Assembly (NCBI GenBank): GCA_001662425.1
Contig: BDDC01000410.1
Coordinates: 42,809 to 65,456 of the forward strand
Source of the DNA: Chlamydomonas sphaeroides
Lineage: Eukaryota; Chlorophyta; Chlorophyceae; Chlamydomonadales; Chlamydomonadaceae
Length of the DNA stretch: 22,648 bases
Reading direction: 5' to 3'
The stretch's first letter is position 1, and every line of letters begins with the position of its first letter. This document shows, piece by piece, positions 1 through 11,000 of this stretch. A model generated the notes under the pieces. That model saw only the letters and a program-made list of their open reading frames with translations, searched no databases and was not told the origin of the DNA. The translations under genes were made by a program, and so were the position numbers.

Positions 1-42
1 ACACAACCCCACCCGCAATCCTGGCCCCCCGGATCCCCCCAG

Positions 43-3000
43 GTGTCGCGGATACTCGGGTCCAATCTCAGCGGCCATCCACATGCCGCTCCTCTTCGAG
101 CGCTCCACCTCGGCTGGCCAGCCAGGGCGGAGGTCGCGGGCACTGCTGAGCATGGTGCGGAGGAAGCGGTCGACGCCGAGGGTGATGCCGCCGGCTGTGA
201 TGGCTGCCAAGGAGGCGCTTCAGGTGCGCGGCGCGTGGTGGGGACCCCGGAGCCGTAGGCCTGGTCGGCACGCGTGGCCGCCCTCCAGCCGCACCAGCAC
301 ACCACCCAACGCAGCCCCGAGGTGCTGTTGTGCCTTGTCGTGTCGGGTGACCTACGCCGGAATACCGTAGTCGCCTGCGGCCGCGCGCCCGGAGCTGCCC
401 GGGGCTGCCCAGGGGCTGCCCGGGGCTGCCCGGGGCTGCCCGGGGCTGCCCGGGGGGCTTGGGCAGCAGCCCACCCGCCGTCCACGCACGCGCTGTGGGC
501 GCCTGTGGCCGCTGGCTGGCTGCCAGCGGGCGCGCTGCAGGTCGGCCGGGTCGGGTGGTGGCCGAGTGGCGCGCCTCGAGTGGCCGCCGCCGCTCAGGCA
601 ACGGCCCACCGCCCTGTGGGGCTGCCCGGGGCAGCAGCCGAGGCAGGAGGCGGGACCCGCGGGTCGGCCCGGGCCTGGCCGCCCGCGGGTGGCGCCCTGG
701 GCGCGAAATGGCCGGCGCCAGCAGCCCGCCGCGCGGGGACCTTGGCGCCTTGGGGCCTTGGCGCCGTGACGGAGCCTTGGGGCCTTGGCGGGGCGTTGTG
801 GCGTGGGATACCCGGGGCAGCGGCCGCCCAGGAGGCGCAGCGGGATGGAGTCCAGCACAGCGCACCTGTGCCCGGTTCGCATCTCGGCAGCCGCGCGCCC
901 CGAAACGAAAACAACACAAGAGATTGCCCTGGGGCCGCCGCCGCCGCCTAGGGCTGGTTGTGGGGACTGGGCATCCGGGGTCTACAACCGCCTGCCTCCG
1001 TCACGCCGGGCGCGCTGGCGGGCCCCGCTATTGCCACCTCGGCAACCGGGGGCGCCGGGGCAGCGGCCGCCCAGGCGGCGCTGCGGCGGGCCCGCGCGCG
1101 CCTGGGCGCCTGGGCGGCTGCCGGGACGTGGCCCCGGCCAGCCTGGCCGCCACGTCACGCCGTCGACGCGGGGGCTCGTGGGCGGCACATGCGCTACCCT
1201 GGTCGCACACGGACGTGGCACCCCAGGGACCACGGCGGCGGCGATCGAGCGGCGACGGGGCCCGAGGCCCGTGGCCTGGGGCCCTGGGGGCCTGCGGGCG
1301 CTCCGGTCCGTGCGGCGTGTCGGAGCCCGGGGCTGCACCGCTGGCGCGCGGCGCTGCGGTTTGCGCGGCCTCGCGGCGACAAGCCCGCCGGCCCTGTGGC
1401 GGGTAGGCTCAGGGCAGGGGCTCCGCGCCCCATTGGTTGGGACCCGCGCCCCCGGCTGTGGCAGCCTGTGGGCTGCGCAGCATCGGCGGACGCCCAGCAC
1501 CCCCAACGTGGAGGCCCTGGGCAACGGCCCATGGCGGCGGCCGACACAGCACGGTTAATGCGCAGCACACGTGTGGCAGGACACGTGGCAGCGGCCGCAT
1601 GATGCACGCGTCATCAGTCGCCCATGTGATCCACACCAGCCCTCGCGCACCCGCCTCCAGGCGCTCTTCAACTCCATGGAGGCTGCCAACGGCACCACCT
1701 GTGCGCTGCGGCTGCTCTTCTTCATAGAGCGAGTGGCCGACCCCCAGGTGCGCTAGGGCGCTAGGGCGTTAGGACGCTGGGGCGCTGGGGCTGAGGCTAG
1801 TCCTCGCGGGGTCCGTATGGGGTGTTGCAGGATCGCATGACCGCAGGATTGCAGCTCTTGGCATCCGCCAGCGACGACCCACCCGACCCACTCGACCCAC
1901 ATGGCGGCCATCGTGCCCACCATCTAGGGCTTCAGGTCATCGTGGCACCTGTGACGCGCATACAGATCGATCAATGTTACGTCTCACTACGCCGCTGTCC
2001 CCCACCCGCTTTCCCCGTGGCCCTCCCCTCCCCTCGCCCAGATGCAAGCCATCATGCCCACCAACGTACTGCGCAATGCGGCCATGCTGGCGGCGCAGAC
2101 GCCCTTGGCCGCCATGCTGGATGTGGACCTGGCCTTCAGCTCCTCGCTGCAGCAGCTGGCGGCCAACGACAGCTGGTGCGGCGGGTCACGAGCAATACAT
2201 GGCTTGGGGCAGAGAGTCTTGCCCGCTGCAACTTTGCGAAGTCGAACTTGCGTGAGAGGCGGCCAAGCAACGCCAGCTGGTGCATTGATTGCTTGAAGTG
2301 GTTGCTCGAATGACGCTCGGCCGTGCACGGTACGTTGGTAGCTGCACTACTGCTGACCGCTTGTCTGCTGCTGCGAGCACGACAAATCTGCATGCTTCCC
2401 TGCCGCCCTCCCGCCCTCCCGCCTACGCGCCTCCTTCGGTTGGCCAGGGTGGCGTCTGTAGTTAACGACACGCAGTCGCGGCCGCCCGCGCTGCGGATTC
2501 TGCCGGCCTGGTCGCCGGACGAGACCATGGGCCTAGCGGGCGGCACTGAGGCTGCGCTTAAGGCGGCACAGGGTAGGTTGGGGCCTACACCTGGGGTTGC
2601 CGCATGCAGCTTCACAACACTTCCCAGCTGGCATCTTGCTTGTATAATTCAAGGGCAAGCCTGCCTACAGGTTGAGAGCCTTTGCCAGCGTAATTGAATG
2701 CCGATGCGTCCCCTCAGGCAGCAGACAACTAGGGAAACATGATGGAGCCATTTCCTGTCCCCTTAGCCTAGCGCGCTTGAGCCAGCGCGCTCGTCATCCC
2801 AACACCGCACACCGCTCCTCCCCGCAGGCAGCAAGGAGCAGCTGGAGTCGCTGGTCAAATACAAGGTGCGACCTGAAGCAGCTAGCTTGTTACATGCCGT
2901 ATGCTAGTACACGCCTCTCTCTCCAGAGAGAGATCATGACCGATGTGCGTGCGTCTATATGTAACATCATGCACGCACGTCGTCTGTCCGCCGTCCGCCT

Positions 3001-5349
3001 ATTCCGCCCCAGGTGCTGAGCGTGTTTCAGGTCGAAAAGTGCAAGCCCTGCCACGGACCCATCGACCACGGCCGCTGGTTCCGTACGGCAGATGTGCCGT
3101 ACGAAGTTCAGCATGCCCGGCTGTTTGAGCCGTGGGGCGTACTGGCCAGGTAAGAGCAAGTGATGTGGCCTCCAGTGCCGTACTCGGGGGGGCCCGGACG
3201 ATCAGTCGGAGGCAGTCGCCCATTCCTCCGTGTTCCGCGCCTCCACGCCGCCTCGCCGCCGCGCCCCCGCGCCCCCGCGCCTCCGCGCCTCCGTGTCATC
3301 CCACGCTCAACCCCATTGTCACCTCCTGCCCTTCCCCCCTGCCGCCCCAACCTTGTAACCCCAGGCGTCACGACCCGGGCTACAACGAGGTGCGTGCAGC
3401 GGCGCGCGCCGGGCTGGGGTGGGTGGGGGGGCGCTTGATGTTGGCGTGCCAAAATTGGCATACGTACCGAGACTTGCACACCCAGATCGCCACACCGAGA
3501 TCAGCACACCGAGATCAGCACACCGAGATCAGCATTGGGCCCCCCTCCCGCTCCCGCAGCGCTTCCGCGGCTGGATGCTAGACAAGGTGTCGCATGTGGC
3601 GAGCATCGCCAAAGACCGCGGCTTCCGGTTCGTGGTGGAGCCGGGGGCGTGGCTGGTGCACGTACCGCACAGGTGGGGCGGGGCGGGGGTGGGCTTGAGT
3701 AAATCACAGTTGACATGTAATCCATTGATGTATCATGTTCTATCACGAACGTGTCAGAGGATGCCCCCTCTGGTGCGCGTTGTGGGTTCCTTCGTTCCCT
3801 ATGTGCACCAGCGCACCCCTCTCCACATAACCATTCCAACGTATGCACAAATAATAATCTTGCGTGCACTATATATGGCCACACGTTGTTACGTACCGGT
3901 ATGGCCCTGAAAATGAAGGACATTGATCAATGAGTACTTCGACAATGAGCAACACCGACACATTAAGCAGAATGAGCATTGCCTGTTCTTATGTATCCGC
4001 CGAGCAGGAAGGTGGCCCTGGCTCAGCTGACGCACGGTGCCAAGACCATGGACGAGGCGGCGCCTAGTGGAGACGTGAACGCCATGACGCAGGTGCGATG
4101 CATGTAGTGCATGGCTGCATGCATGGGTAGATAGCGATGTAACTTGGATATAACGCTGAATGTGGCAGAAGCATGTGCAACAATGTTGATAGTGTACATG
4201 ACACATGTATCCCTTCTGGCGCACATGTCTGGGCATCGGGTATCAGCTGCCTGCTGGCGTACAGGCGGGGAATGAGGCGGCGCCCATAAACGTAGCGGGC
4301 GGGCAGGCAATGGGTTACATTGCTTGGGTTGCACACATATGAATGCAACGTATGCTGTGCGCTGATGCGCGACGGCTAAAGCACGTGCTGCCGACCGCAC
4401 TGCACATACACTCGTGTCAGCAAGGTTGGTAGGTAGGGGCGTGCCAATCAGAAGGATCATCAGATGGCATGCTGTGTCCTAGGCAAAGCGCCGGGGAGGA
4501 TGCATACATGGATGAGCGCATGGTCCGGCCCCCCTGGCACTGGCACTGGCATGACATTGCGTCAAGTGTCAATTGAGACCATGTATCAAGCACTTGGCAC
4601 GGATTGGTTGCGATGCCCTCCCTCCTTCCCCGCAGCCTGTCACCGTGGGCAATCAGACGCACGACGCGTACAAGTGGTATTCTAGCTACATAAAGCGACT
4701 CGCGGCCAAGGCGGACGAAGAGGCAGCCAGCGGTGCGTGCCGTGAGACGACCTAACACAAGCCGCCATAGAATCCCACGATTGCCCGGCCGCTGCTGGCC
4801 CGGCCATGTGCTGACACTCCGCTGCCGCCCTGCCCCCCTGTGGCCGCCCTTGCCTCCTGCGCCCTGCGCCCACGCGAGCAGGGATGGCATACTGGTAGGG
4901 CTGGCTCCTGGGCTCCTGACGGGGCTGCGACGACGGATGGAGAGAGAGATGGATTATGTGCACGACCATGCTGTATGTATACGGGCTAAGCGGCTGCCTG
5001 AGCTGAGCTGTGCTGGCGGCACAAGACACACACGTGCGCAAAGCGGTGCGCCACACCGCATCGCCACACTACACCGCATCGCACCCAACCTGTTCTGCTA
5101 TTCCCTCCCCCTCTCCCCCCCCACACACACACCAGGCCGTACCTCAACCCGCAGTTCATGTACTGCAAGCAGGTGAGGCTCGTTGCTCAACACATGTAAC
5201 CACACGTGTGGCCGACCGCTGCTTTGGGTCACGCGACATGGCTACTACGAGAGCGCTCTGCGTGACTAGCTCATGTGTTGCTCGCGGCCCGCGACCCACC
5301 CTGCTGCCCGCAGGTGCTGCCCTGGTGGCGGCATGAGGCGCAGCGGTAG
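43..5349 (+). CDS. GT49 (LARGE/B4GAT1-like) glycosyltransferase, copy 1, 5' end outside window
   Basis: Exons: 43-223, 1661-1747, 2042-2175, 2448-2572, 2828-2865, 3013-3149, 3365-3389, 3560-3672, 4008-4092, 4636-4732, 4882-4894, 5136-5172, 5314-5349 (TAG). All have AG/GT borders and phases join without a stop, giving 368 visible residues. By comparison with the second copy, two 5' exons (signal peptide and N-terminal strand) lie before the window. Family marks are RGYSGPISAAIHMPLL near the start, the DxD triplet DVD (2120-2128) that in this fold binds metal and nucleotide-sugar, CKPCHGPIDHGRWF, then DPGYNERFRGW..DKVSHV and FVVEPGAWLVHVPH. This order is typical of Glyco_transf_49, the family of B4GAT1 and the second domain of LARGE. 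Donor sugar and acceptor are unknown; a Golgi role on wall or matrix glycoproteins is inferred. The reading frame is intact, so this is not an evident pseudogene. Confidence 0.85.
224..1660 (+). other. Expanded first visible intron of GT49 copy 1
   Basis: The matching intron in copy 2 (8888-9284) is 397 nt; this one is 1437 nt. The extra sequence is extremely GC-rich and internally repetitive: GGGGCTGCCC decamers, a CCTTGG/GGCGCC-rich block around 740-795, and two related blocks containing GGGGCAGCGGCCGCCCAGG near 812 and 1055. Long open frames here on both strands (for example 459-1406) are what such base composition produces and match no protein pattern I know. The donor is GTGCGC at 224, and the acceptor CCGCCTCCAG ends at 1660. 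Confidence 0.7.
391..456. repeat. 10-bp GC-rich tandem repeat
   Basis: Six to seven head-to-tail copies of a unit close to CGGGGCTGCC, with a single-base insertion after the second full copy. The array lies in the expanded intron of GT49 copy 1. Confidence 0.85.
3477..3534. repeat. 15-bp tandem repeat in an intron
   Basis: About four units of CACACCGAGATCAGC; the first is diverged and the last three are perfect. The array is in the intron 3390-3559 of GT49 copy 1 and is absent from the matching intron of copy 2 (11762-11990), so it arose after duplication or was lost in copy 2. Confidence 0.85.
4882..4894 (+). other. 13-nt microexon of GT49 copy 1
   Basis: The exon before it ends in phase 1 (AGC G at 4732). 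The next recognisable exon (5136) reads PYLNPQFMYCKQ only if two bases precede it. A 13-nt block flanked by CAG on the left and GTAGGG on the right repairs the frame exactly and adds G-M-A-Y-W. The second copy has a counterpart at 13498-13510 with the same length and phase. Confidence 0.85.
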
Positions 5350-6490
5350 CGGGCGGGCGGGCGGGTGCCGGGTGGGGGACGGCGAGCGAGCGGTGGTGGC
5401 GGCAGCAGAAGTCCGTTGAGGGGCGCGATGGTGGGCAGCGACGACGGCGGCGGCGGCGGCGGTGGCAGCTGCCGCGGCCTTGACTTGCTCGGCGTGTGCT
5501 CCTCCTGCCTGCTGCCCTGGCGGCGACGGCAGCCGCGGCCGCGATACCGGCGCCGGCAGCCGCGGCCGCGGCAGCGCCGGCGACAGCATAGCGCCGGCGG
5601 CAACGCAGGCCGTCGTCAGCGCACCCCGGCATGCCCAGGCTCTGGCGCACGCGTAAGCTCCCTGGGTGCCCGGGCCGGCGGCGGCCAGTAGACGGGCAGC
5701 TGCGGCAGCTGCGGCTCGGTGGCCGGTTGGCGAGCACCTGCACACCGCCACGGCGCCGCCGGGCGGCAGCGGCCGTGCGGCGCCGGAGCCCTGCGGCAGC
5801 AGCAGCAGCCGGGCGCGCAGCGGCGGGCCGTGGGGCCGAAGCTGCGTCCTGCAGCCGGCGGCGGACGCCGTCGCCGGGAGCAGCGGCGGCGGCGGCGGCG
5901 GCGGTGGTATCGTCCGCCAGCAGTGGCGGCAGTCAACGCCGGCCGTCGCAGGCGTCCCTCGGCTTGGTGGGACTCCGGGGTCGAGCGCCGGCGGCAGCTG
6001 CCGCGGTGCCGACGATGCTGCTGCTGCTGCTGCCAGGAGGCGCCTCGGCAGCATGCGGGAGGCAAGGGCGCAGGAGGGCTGGGCGAGCGACGGCTGGGCG
6101 AGCAGCAGCTGGTGCAGGCCGCTGGGGCGCTGTCCGCCTGGCGGATCTCGGCGCGGACGGAGGGCCCAAGAGCGTGTCCTCACGTGGGGACGATTGCGGC
6201 GCTGGCGCGACAGCAGCGGCGGCAGTCGGGTCAAGGCAAGCGCAGCTTCCTAGCGGCGGCGGCGGCAATGGCAGCGGCAGCGGCACGGGCGGCGGCGCGG
6301 GGGCCACGGCAGGACCGTGGGGCGGGCTTCCAACTTGCGTGGTGCGAGGGTGGGGCCTGCGGTGTGTAGTAGTACTACTGCCCACCGACTAGTCGGAGGC
6401 GAGCGCAGGATGCGGCGGTAGAGGGCCGGCAGGTGCGGACCGTACGCGCGGTGCGCTGCGCCGCGGGGGCGGGTGCAGGGCGACGGTAGC

Positions 6491-6544
6491 GCAGGCAGCA
6501 GGCAGCAGGCAGCAGGCAGCAGGCAGCAGGCAGCAGACAGCAGG
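6491..6544. repeat. 7-bp minisatellite (GCAGGCA)n
   Basis: Seven tandem copies of GCAGGCA, the last with one change (GCAGACA), followed by GCAGG. The array lies in the spacer between the GT49 copies. Because the unit is seven bases it shifts frame with each copy, which argues against coding. Confidence 0.9.
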
Positions 6545-6910
6545 AGGCGGGTGGGGGGGGGCGGTGATGGCAGCCGCGCGCGGGGTGCTCGTGTTGGGGT
6601 GTGCGGCGCTGCAAGGCGCTGCAAGGCGGGGGTCGCGCTGGTTTGGCACTGGCAGCCGGCACCCGGACCCGGACCAGCGGCCGGCCACGTGTACCGTTGT
6701 ACCCGCTGCGCGGCATGGCCGTTGTACTCGTGTCGCGGCATTGTTCGCCCACCAACCGCGGCACGGCGTGGCGCAGCGAGCCGCAGCGTGGTCGATCATT
6801 TGTACCTTTGCGCGGCGTGGCGTCGTCGCGACGGCCCGGTGCGGCATGGCCTGCTGGCTGGATTGCTGCGCAGCAGGTGGGCGCGCACGGTACGTGGCAG
6901 CTTGGCGATC

Positions 6911-6930
6911 GGCGCGGCGCGGCGCGGCGC
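6911..6930. repeat. GCGGC pentanucleotide repeat, first array
   Basis: Four tandem GGCGC/GCGGC pentamers in the spacer. A longer array of the same unit occurs at 7094-7124. Confidence 0.8.
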
Positions 6931-7093
6931 TTTGGAGGGGCTTGAGTGCACTGCCGTACGGTACGGCAAGGGGTGTGGGAACAAACAGAGCGCGTGCTGC
7001 CGTTTGCGTGGCCGGGCTGCTGCAGCTGAGAGCCCCCGCAATGATACGGCACGGTGCCGGCGGCGTGATGCGCGGACGCCGGGCTTCGTGCGT

Positions 7094-7124
7094 GGCGGCG
7101 CGGCGCGGCGCGGCGCGGCGCGGC
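7094..7124. repeat. GCGGC pentanucleotide repeat, second array
   Basis: About six tandem copies of GCGGC. Same unit as the array at 6911-6930. Confidence 0.8.
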
Positions 7125-7978
7125 CTGTGGGGCCATCGTCGGCATCGGCTGCACGCATGTCGCCACGCAGTGCTGTATGTAGCCTGGCGGTGTGGGCGTG
7201 TAGGCGTGTTTTGAAGGATTGCGGATAATGACGCATGTTGCCTGCCGCAAGGCGACGGCGGGGTCGCGCTTGGGAATGGTTGACTGCCGTACCCGGTTGT
7301 GCGGGCGGCGGCCGGGGGTAAAGCAAGGGGCGCGTACCATGCAAGTTGCTGGCCGAGGCGGGGCTCGCTGCCCCATCGCAGTGCAGTGCGTGCATTCCAT
7401 CCCACACATGGGTCCACCCTCACACCACAGGAGGTGCATTGACACCATTGCAGCCGTTGTATAGGACGGGGCTTCAGCACCAACAGAGGAACGCCATGCC
7501 GCCATAGTGCCGCAGCCACATGCTACGCATTTCAACCGATCAACCATTCAAAACGTAAACCCTCGCCTGACCAGCAGTTGCTTCCGCTATCTGTGCGCCG
7601 GCTGCTCATGCCTCGCTCGCGCCTCGCTCCATGTAGCTGTCCAGCTGTCCATAGCACCGGTCCATCTAATGCCATCCCAGCAAGGAAGGGCAAGGCGGCC
7701 ACAAGGTGATATCATTTAGACCCTTCATGTTGTCGAGCTAACCTAGCAGACATACTATGTGTATGTTGCATTAGGCAGGTGGACATTTACTCCGTGGGAG
7801 TTGAGCAGCCGCAGGCTGCTAAAGGCTGTCCGCAACCGAACAAAGCAACTTGAGGTGTAAATCGCTTGGAAAGCATAGAAGTTGAGCTTTGGCATATATA
7901 CGACACCGGCACAGACACGACCCTTCCATGTGCTTATTGCTAGTTTGTTCGACGCGCGCACGCTGCCGGGTCGCCTCT

Positions 7979-7986
7979 TATAAAAG
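7979..7986 (+). promoter_or_regulatory. TATA box of GT49 copy 2
   Basis: TATAAAAG lies in a locally AT-rich stretch, 29 bp before the ATG at 8015. If it is used, the 5' UTR would be only a few bases. Another TATA-like run (CATATATAC, about 7893-7901) would give a leader of roughly 90 bases. Which is used cannot be decided from sequence. Confidence 0.5.
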
Positions 7987-8014
7987 TTACTCAGCATATA
8001 TAGCGCTTAGTCGG

Positions 8015-11000
8015 ATGAACCCAACGCCGCTGCTGATACTGCTTCTTGCAGCGAGCGGCCTCGCCCAAGCACAAGCGGCCGACCCAGCGGCGTTGCTCAA
8101 AACATGTTACAACCAGAACTACGAGCCTGCGCCTAGTAGCTTCGCATCCTGGATCGGCGGGAGCGCGAGGGTCAAGTAAGTTGCAGCGGTTGCGAAAGTA
8201 GTTGTAGGCACCCGCGGCCTTATTAGCAGCGAGCGACGCTCACTGCAGAGCAAATCTGCGCGTTAACGGCATTTACATGCAGTCTGTACCTGGAGAGCGT
8301 CTGGTGGTCCCGCAAGAACACGACGTTGCCGCTGACGGTCTTCACGTCGGCCACTCTGAACCGCCTGCCGATGCTCGAGGCGCAGTGAGTCGCTTTCGTC
8401 GCCTCTCGCGCACGGCAGCTAGGCGCGGCGAGGGTTGGGTGTCGCGGCAGGAGGGGCGCGGGGCAGGGGAAACGTTGCCCCGCCCGCCCCCTGACGCGAC
8501 TGGGTCCCCTCCAGGCCCCTCCTGATGGTCGGTGTTACACGGCGGCCCCATCCGCTGCCCCTGCTCGGAACCCTACGCGCGCCCGGCACGCCCCCAACCC
8601 CAGCCGCGACCATCCCCCACACACAACACACATCCCCACTTCCCCGCCACAGGTGTCGCGGCTACTCGGGTCCCCTCTCAGCGGCTCTCTACCTGCCGCT
8701 CCTCCCTGACCGCCCCAACGCCACCTCCTCAGCCGCCGCCAACGGCAGCGCCGCCAGCGCCGCCGTGCCGACGGGGGCCCAGCTCAGCAGGCGGAGGTCG
8801 CGGGCGCTGCTGCGCGGGGCGCGCAGGGCGCGCACGCCGGCGAGGGTTCTGCCGCCAGCTGTGGTGGAGGCCAATGGAGCCCTCAGGGTGGGTGGGGTCG
8901 GGGTCGGGGTGGGGTGGGGTGCACGGGGGCTTCGCCGCGCTGGGGCAGCGGGCCGCCTCCCGCCTCAGGTGCCGCCTTTGCATCAATTGGGTGCCGCGCG
9001 GGACAGCCGCCCACCTCTTGGGAGGCAGGGGAGAGGCAAGTTTTTCGCGCCACGGCAGGACCCCCAAGAGGGCATCCTTAAGGGCCCCGGGTGCCGTCGC
9101 GCCCTGCGCCTCTTTCACTGTAGAACCAGCGTGGAAGTCAGTGAAAGGTACCTGGGACAAGCGCCATGACTGGCAGCCCAGGGACTTGAAGACTAGACCG
9201 GTTAGCCCCTGAGTGTGGCGGGCGAGAGCCTGGACCAACCCCTCCTCGCCTGCCCCCTGCCCGCCCGCGCGATTCGCCCGCCAGGCCCTGTTCGAGGCAA
9301 TGGAGGCGGCCGGCGGCGCCGCCTGCTCCCTGCGGCTGCTCCTCTTCACAGAAAACGTGGCAGACATGCAGGTGGATGCCACGGCAGCTTGCCAATGGAT
9401 GGAAGCAATGCATTCGTTATGATTATGCAACCACAATGAACTATATATATAAGAAGATCTCAGCACGCCGCTGTCCCCCACCCGCTTTCCCCACGGCCCT
9501 GCCCTCCCCTCGCCCAGATGCAAGCCATCATGCCCACCAACGTACTGCGCAATGCGGCCATGCTGGCGGCGCAGACGCCCTTGGCCGCCATGCTGGATGT
9601 GGACCTGGCCTTCAGCTCCTCGCTGCAGCAGCTGGCGGCCAACGACAGCTGGTGTGCCGGGTTGCTATCAAGTGTGTGATCAGCAAACATACCCATACGC
9701 ACCATGCCTGCCGCCAGCCTGCCTCCTGCTGGCTTGAGTTTTGCTAGTGGCTTTGATATTCCCTCCGTCCCGCCTACGCGCACCTCCCACGGCAGGGTGG
9801 CCGCCGCCGTCAACGACACGCAGTCGCGGCCGCCCTCGCTGCGGATTCTGCCGGCCTATTCACCCGACGAGGGCCTGGGCATAGCGAGGGGCACGGAAGC
9901 GGCGCTGAATGCCACGCAGGGTGAGCAGACAGCTGCTTGCTTGCGGCGGCCTCGCGTGTACCGTACCACAAACGACATACCACACCGGCGACCCGTGACT
10001 TCCACACCACACCGGCACAATGTTGGCAGCTTGGAACCCCGGCCGCCCCGCTGGCGTGCCTGCGACGCCCACGTCCGCAGGCAGCAAGGCGCAGCTGGAA
10101 GCGCAGGTCCAGCGCAAGGTGCGGCGAGGCGAGGGTCTGCCCGCCGCATGGATGGACGGGACGGTCCGCTCCGGCCACGTTCTGTTGACCGCATCGCGCA
10201 TGTCTCTCTCGCCAGTACGCAAGCTAGCTAGCTGCCAGGCGCTGCGGCCTAGCCAGCTAGCTGTGCCGCTAGGGGGGCATCCCAGCCAGTCACACGCACA
10301 GCCGCCAAGGGGCATGAGGGAGCGAGCCCTCCTGCCCAGGGACGTGCGGCATGTTAGGTTGCCTTGCAGCATTGGACGACGGGGGGGGGGGGGGGCNNNN
10401 NNNNNNNNNNNNNNNNNNNNNNNNNNNNNNNNNNNNNNNNNNNNNNNNNNNNNNNNNNNNNNNNNNNNNNNNNNNNNNNNNNNNNNNNNNNNNNNNNNNN
10501 NNNNNNNNNNNNNNNNNNNNNNNNNNNNNNNNNNNNNNNNNNNNNNNNNNNNNNNNNNNNNNNNNNNNNNNNNNNNNNNNNNNNNNNNNNNNNNNNNNNN
10601 NNNNNNNNNNNNNNNNNNNNNNNNNNNNNNNNNNNNNNNNNNNNNNNNNNNNNNNNNNNNNNNNNNNNNNNNNNNNNNNNNNNNNNNNNNNNNNNNNNNN
10701 NNNNNNNNNNNNNNNNNNNNNNNNNNNNNNNNNNNNNNNNNNNNNNNNNNNNNNNNNNNNNNCTGCAGGCCTGGGCGCAAAGTGAACCGACGTGCCCCTT
10801 TGCGGCCCCCATCCTCCTGTCCGCCGCCGTCCGCCCATTCCGCGCCAGGTGCTGGCCGTGTTCCAGGCCGCTGCGTGCAAGCCCTGCCACGGGCCCATCG
10901 ACCATGGCCGCTGGTTCCGTACGGCAAATGTGCCGTACGAGGTGCCGTACGCACGGATGTTCGAGCCCTGGGGCATACTGGCGAGGTGAGGGCACGCACG

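Larger units (their letters stand above)
5350..7970. other. Spacer between the two GT49 copies: GC-rich, low complexity
   Basis: I see no supported gene here. The first 80-100 bases match the region after the second copy's stop codon (GCGGGCGGGCGGGCGGG, then GCGAGCGAGCGGTGGTGG), so they are duplicated 3' UTR. From 5440 to 6330 the sequence is rich in GGC, CTG and CAG triplets. This opens all frames and gives Ala-, Pro- and Gly-rich translations on both strands, such as 6234-5266 minus. From about 6900 to 7130 there are GCGGC pentamer arrays. From about 7690 the GC content falls towards the promoter of the second copy. A TGTAA, the usual volvocine polyadenylation signal, occurs at 7856-7860, too far from 5349 to assign to copy 1 with confidence. 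Confidence 0.6.

Noticed and set aside
459..1406. 315-residue open frame on the plus strand
   Set aside because: It lies wholly within an intron of GT49 copy 1, overlaps equally long frames on the other strand, and has only Arg/Gly/Ala-rich, repeat-derived composition.
5266..6234. 322-residue minus-strand open frame rich in Ala, Pro and Arg
   Set aside because: It overlaps the last exon of GT49 copy 1 on the other strand and is made of GGC/CAG-type repeats open in several frames, with no domain or splice support.
6375..7547. 390-residue minus-strand open frame
   Set aside because: It contains the 7-bp minisatellite read as Leu-Pro-Ala-Ala-Cys-Cys repeats and GCGGC arrays; composition explains its length and a parallel frame is open over the same span.
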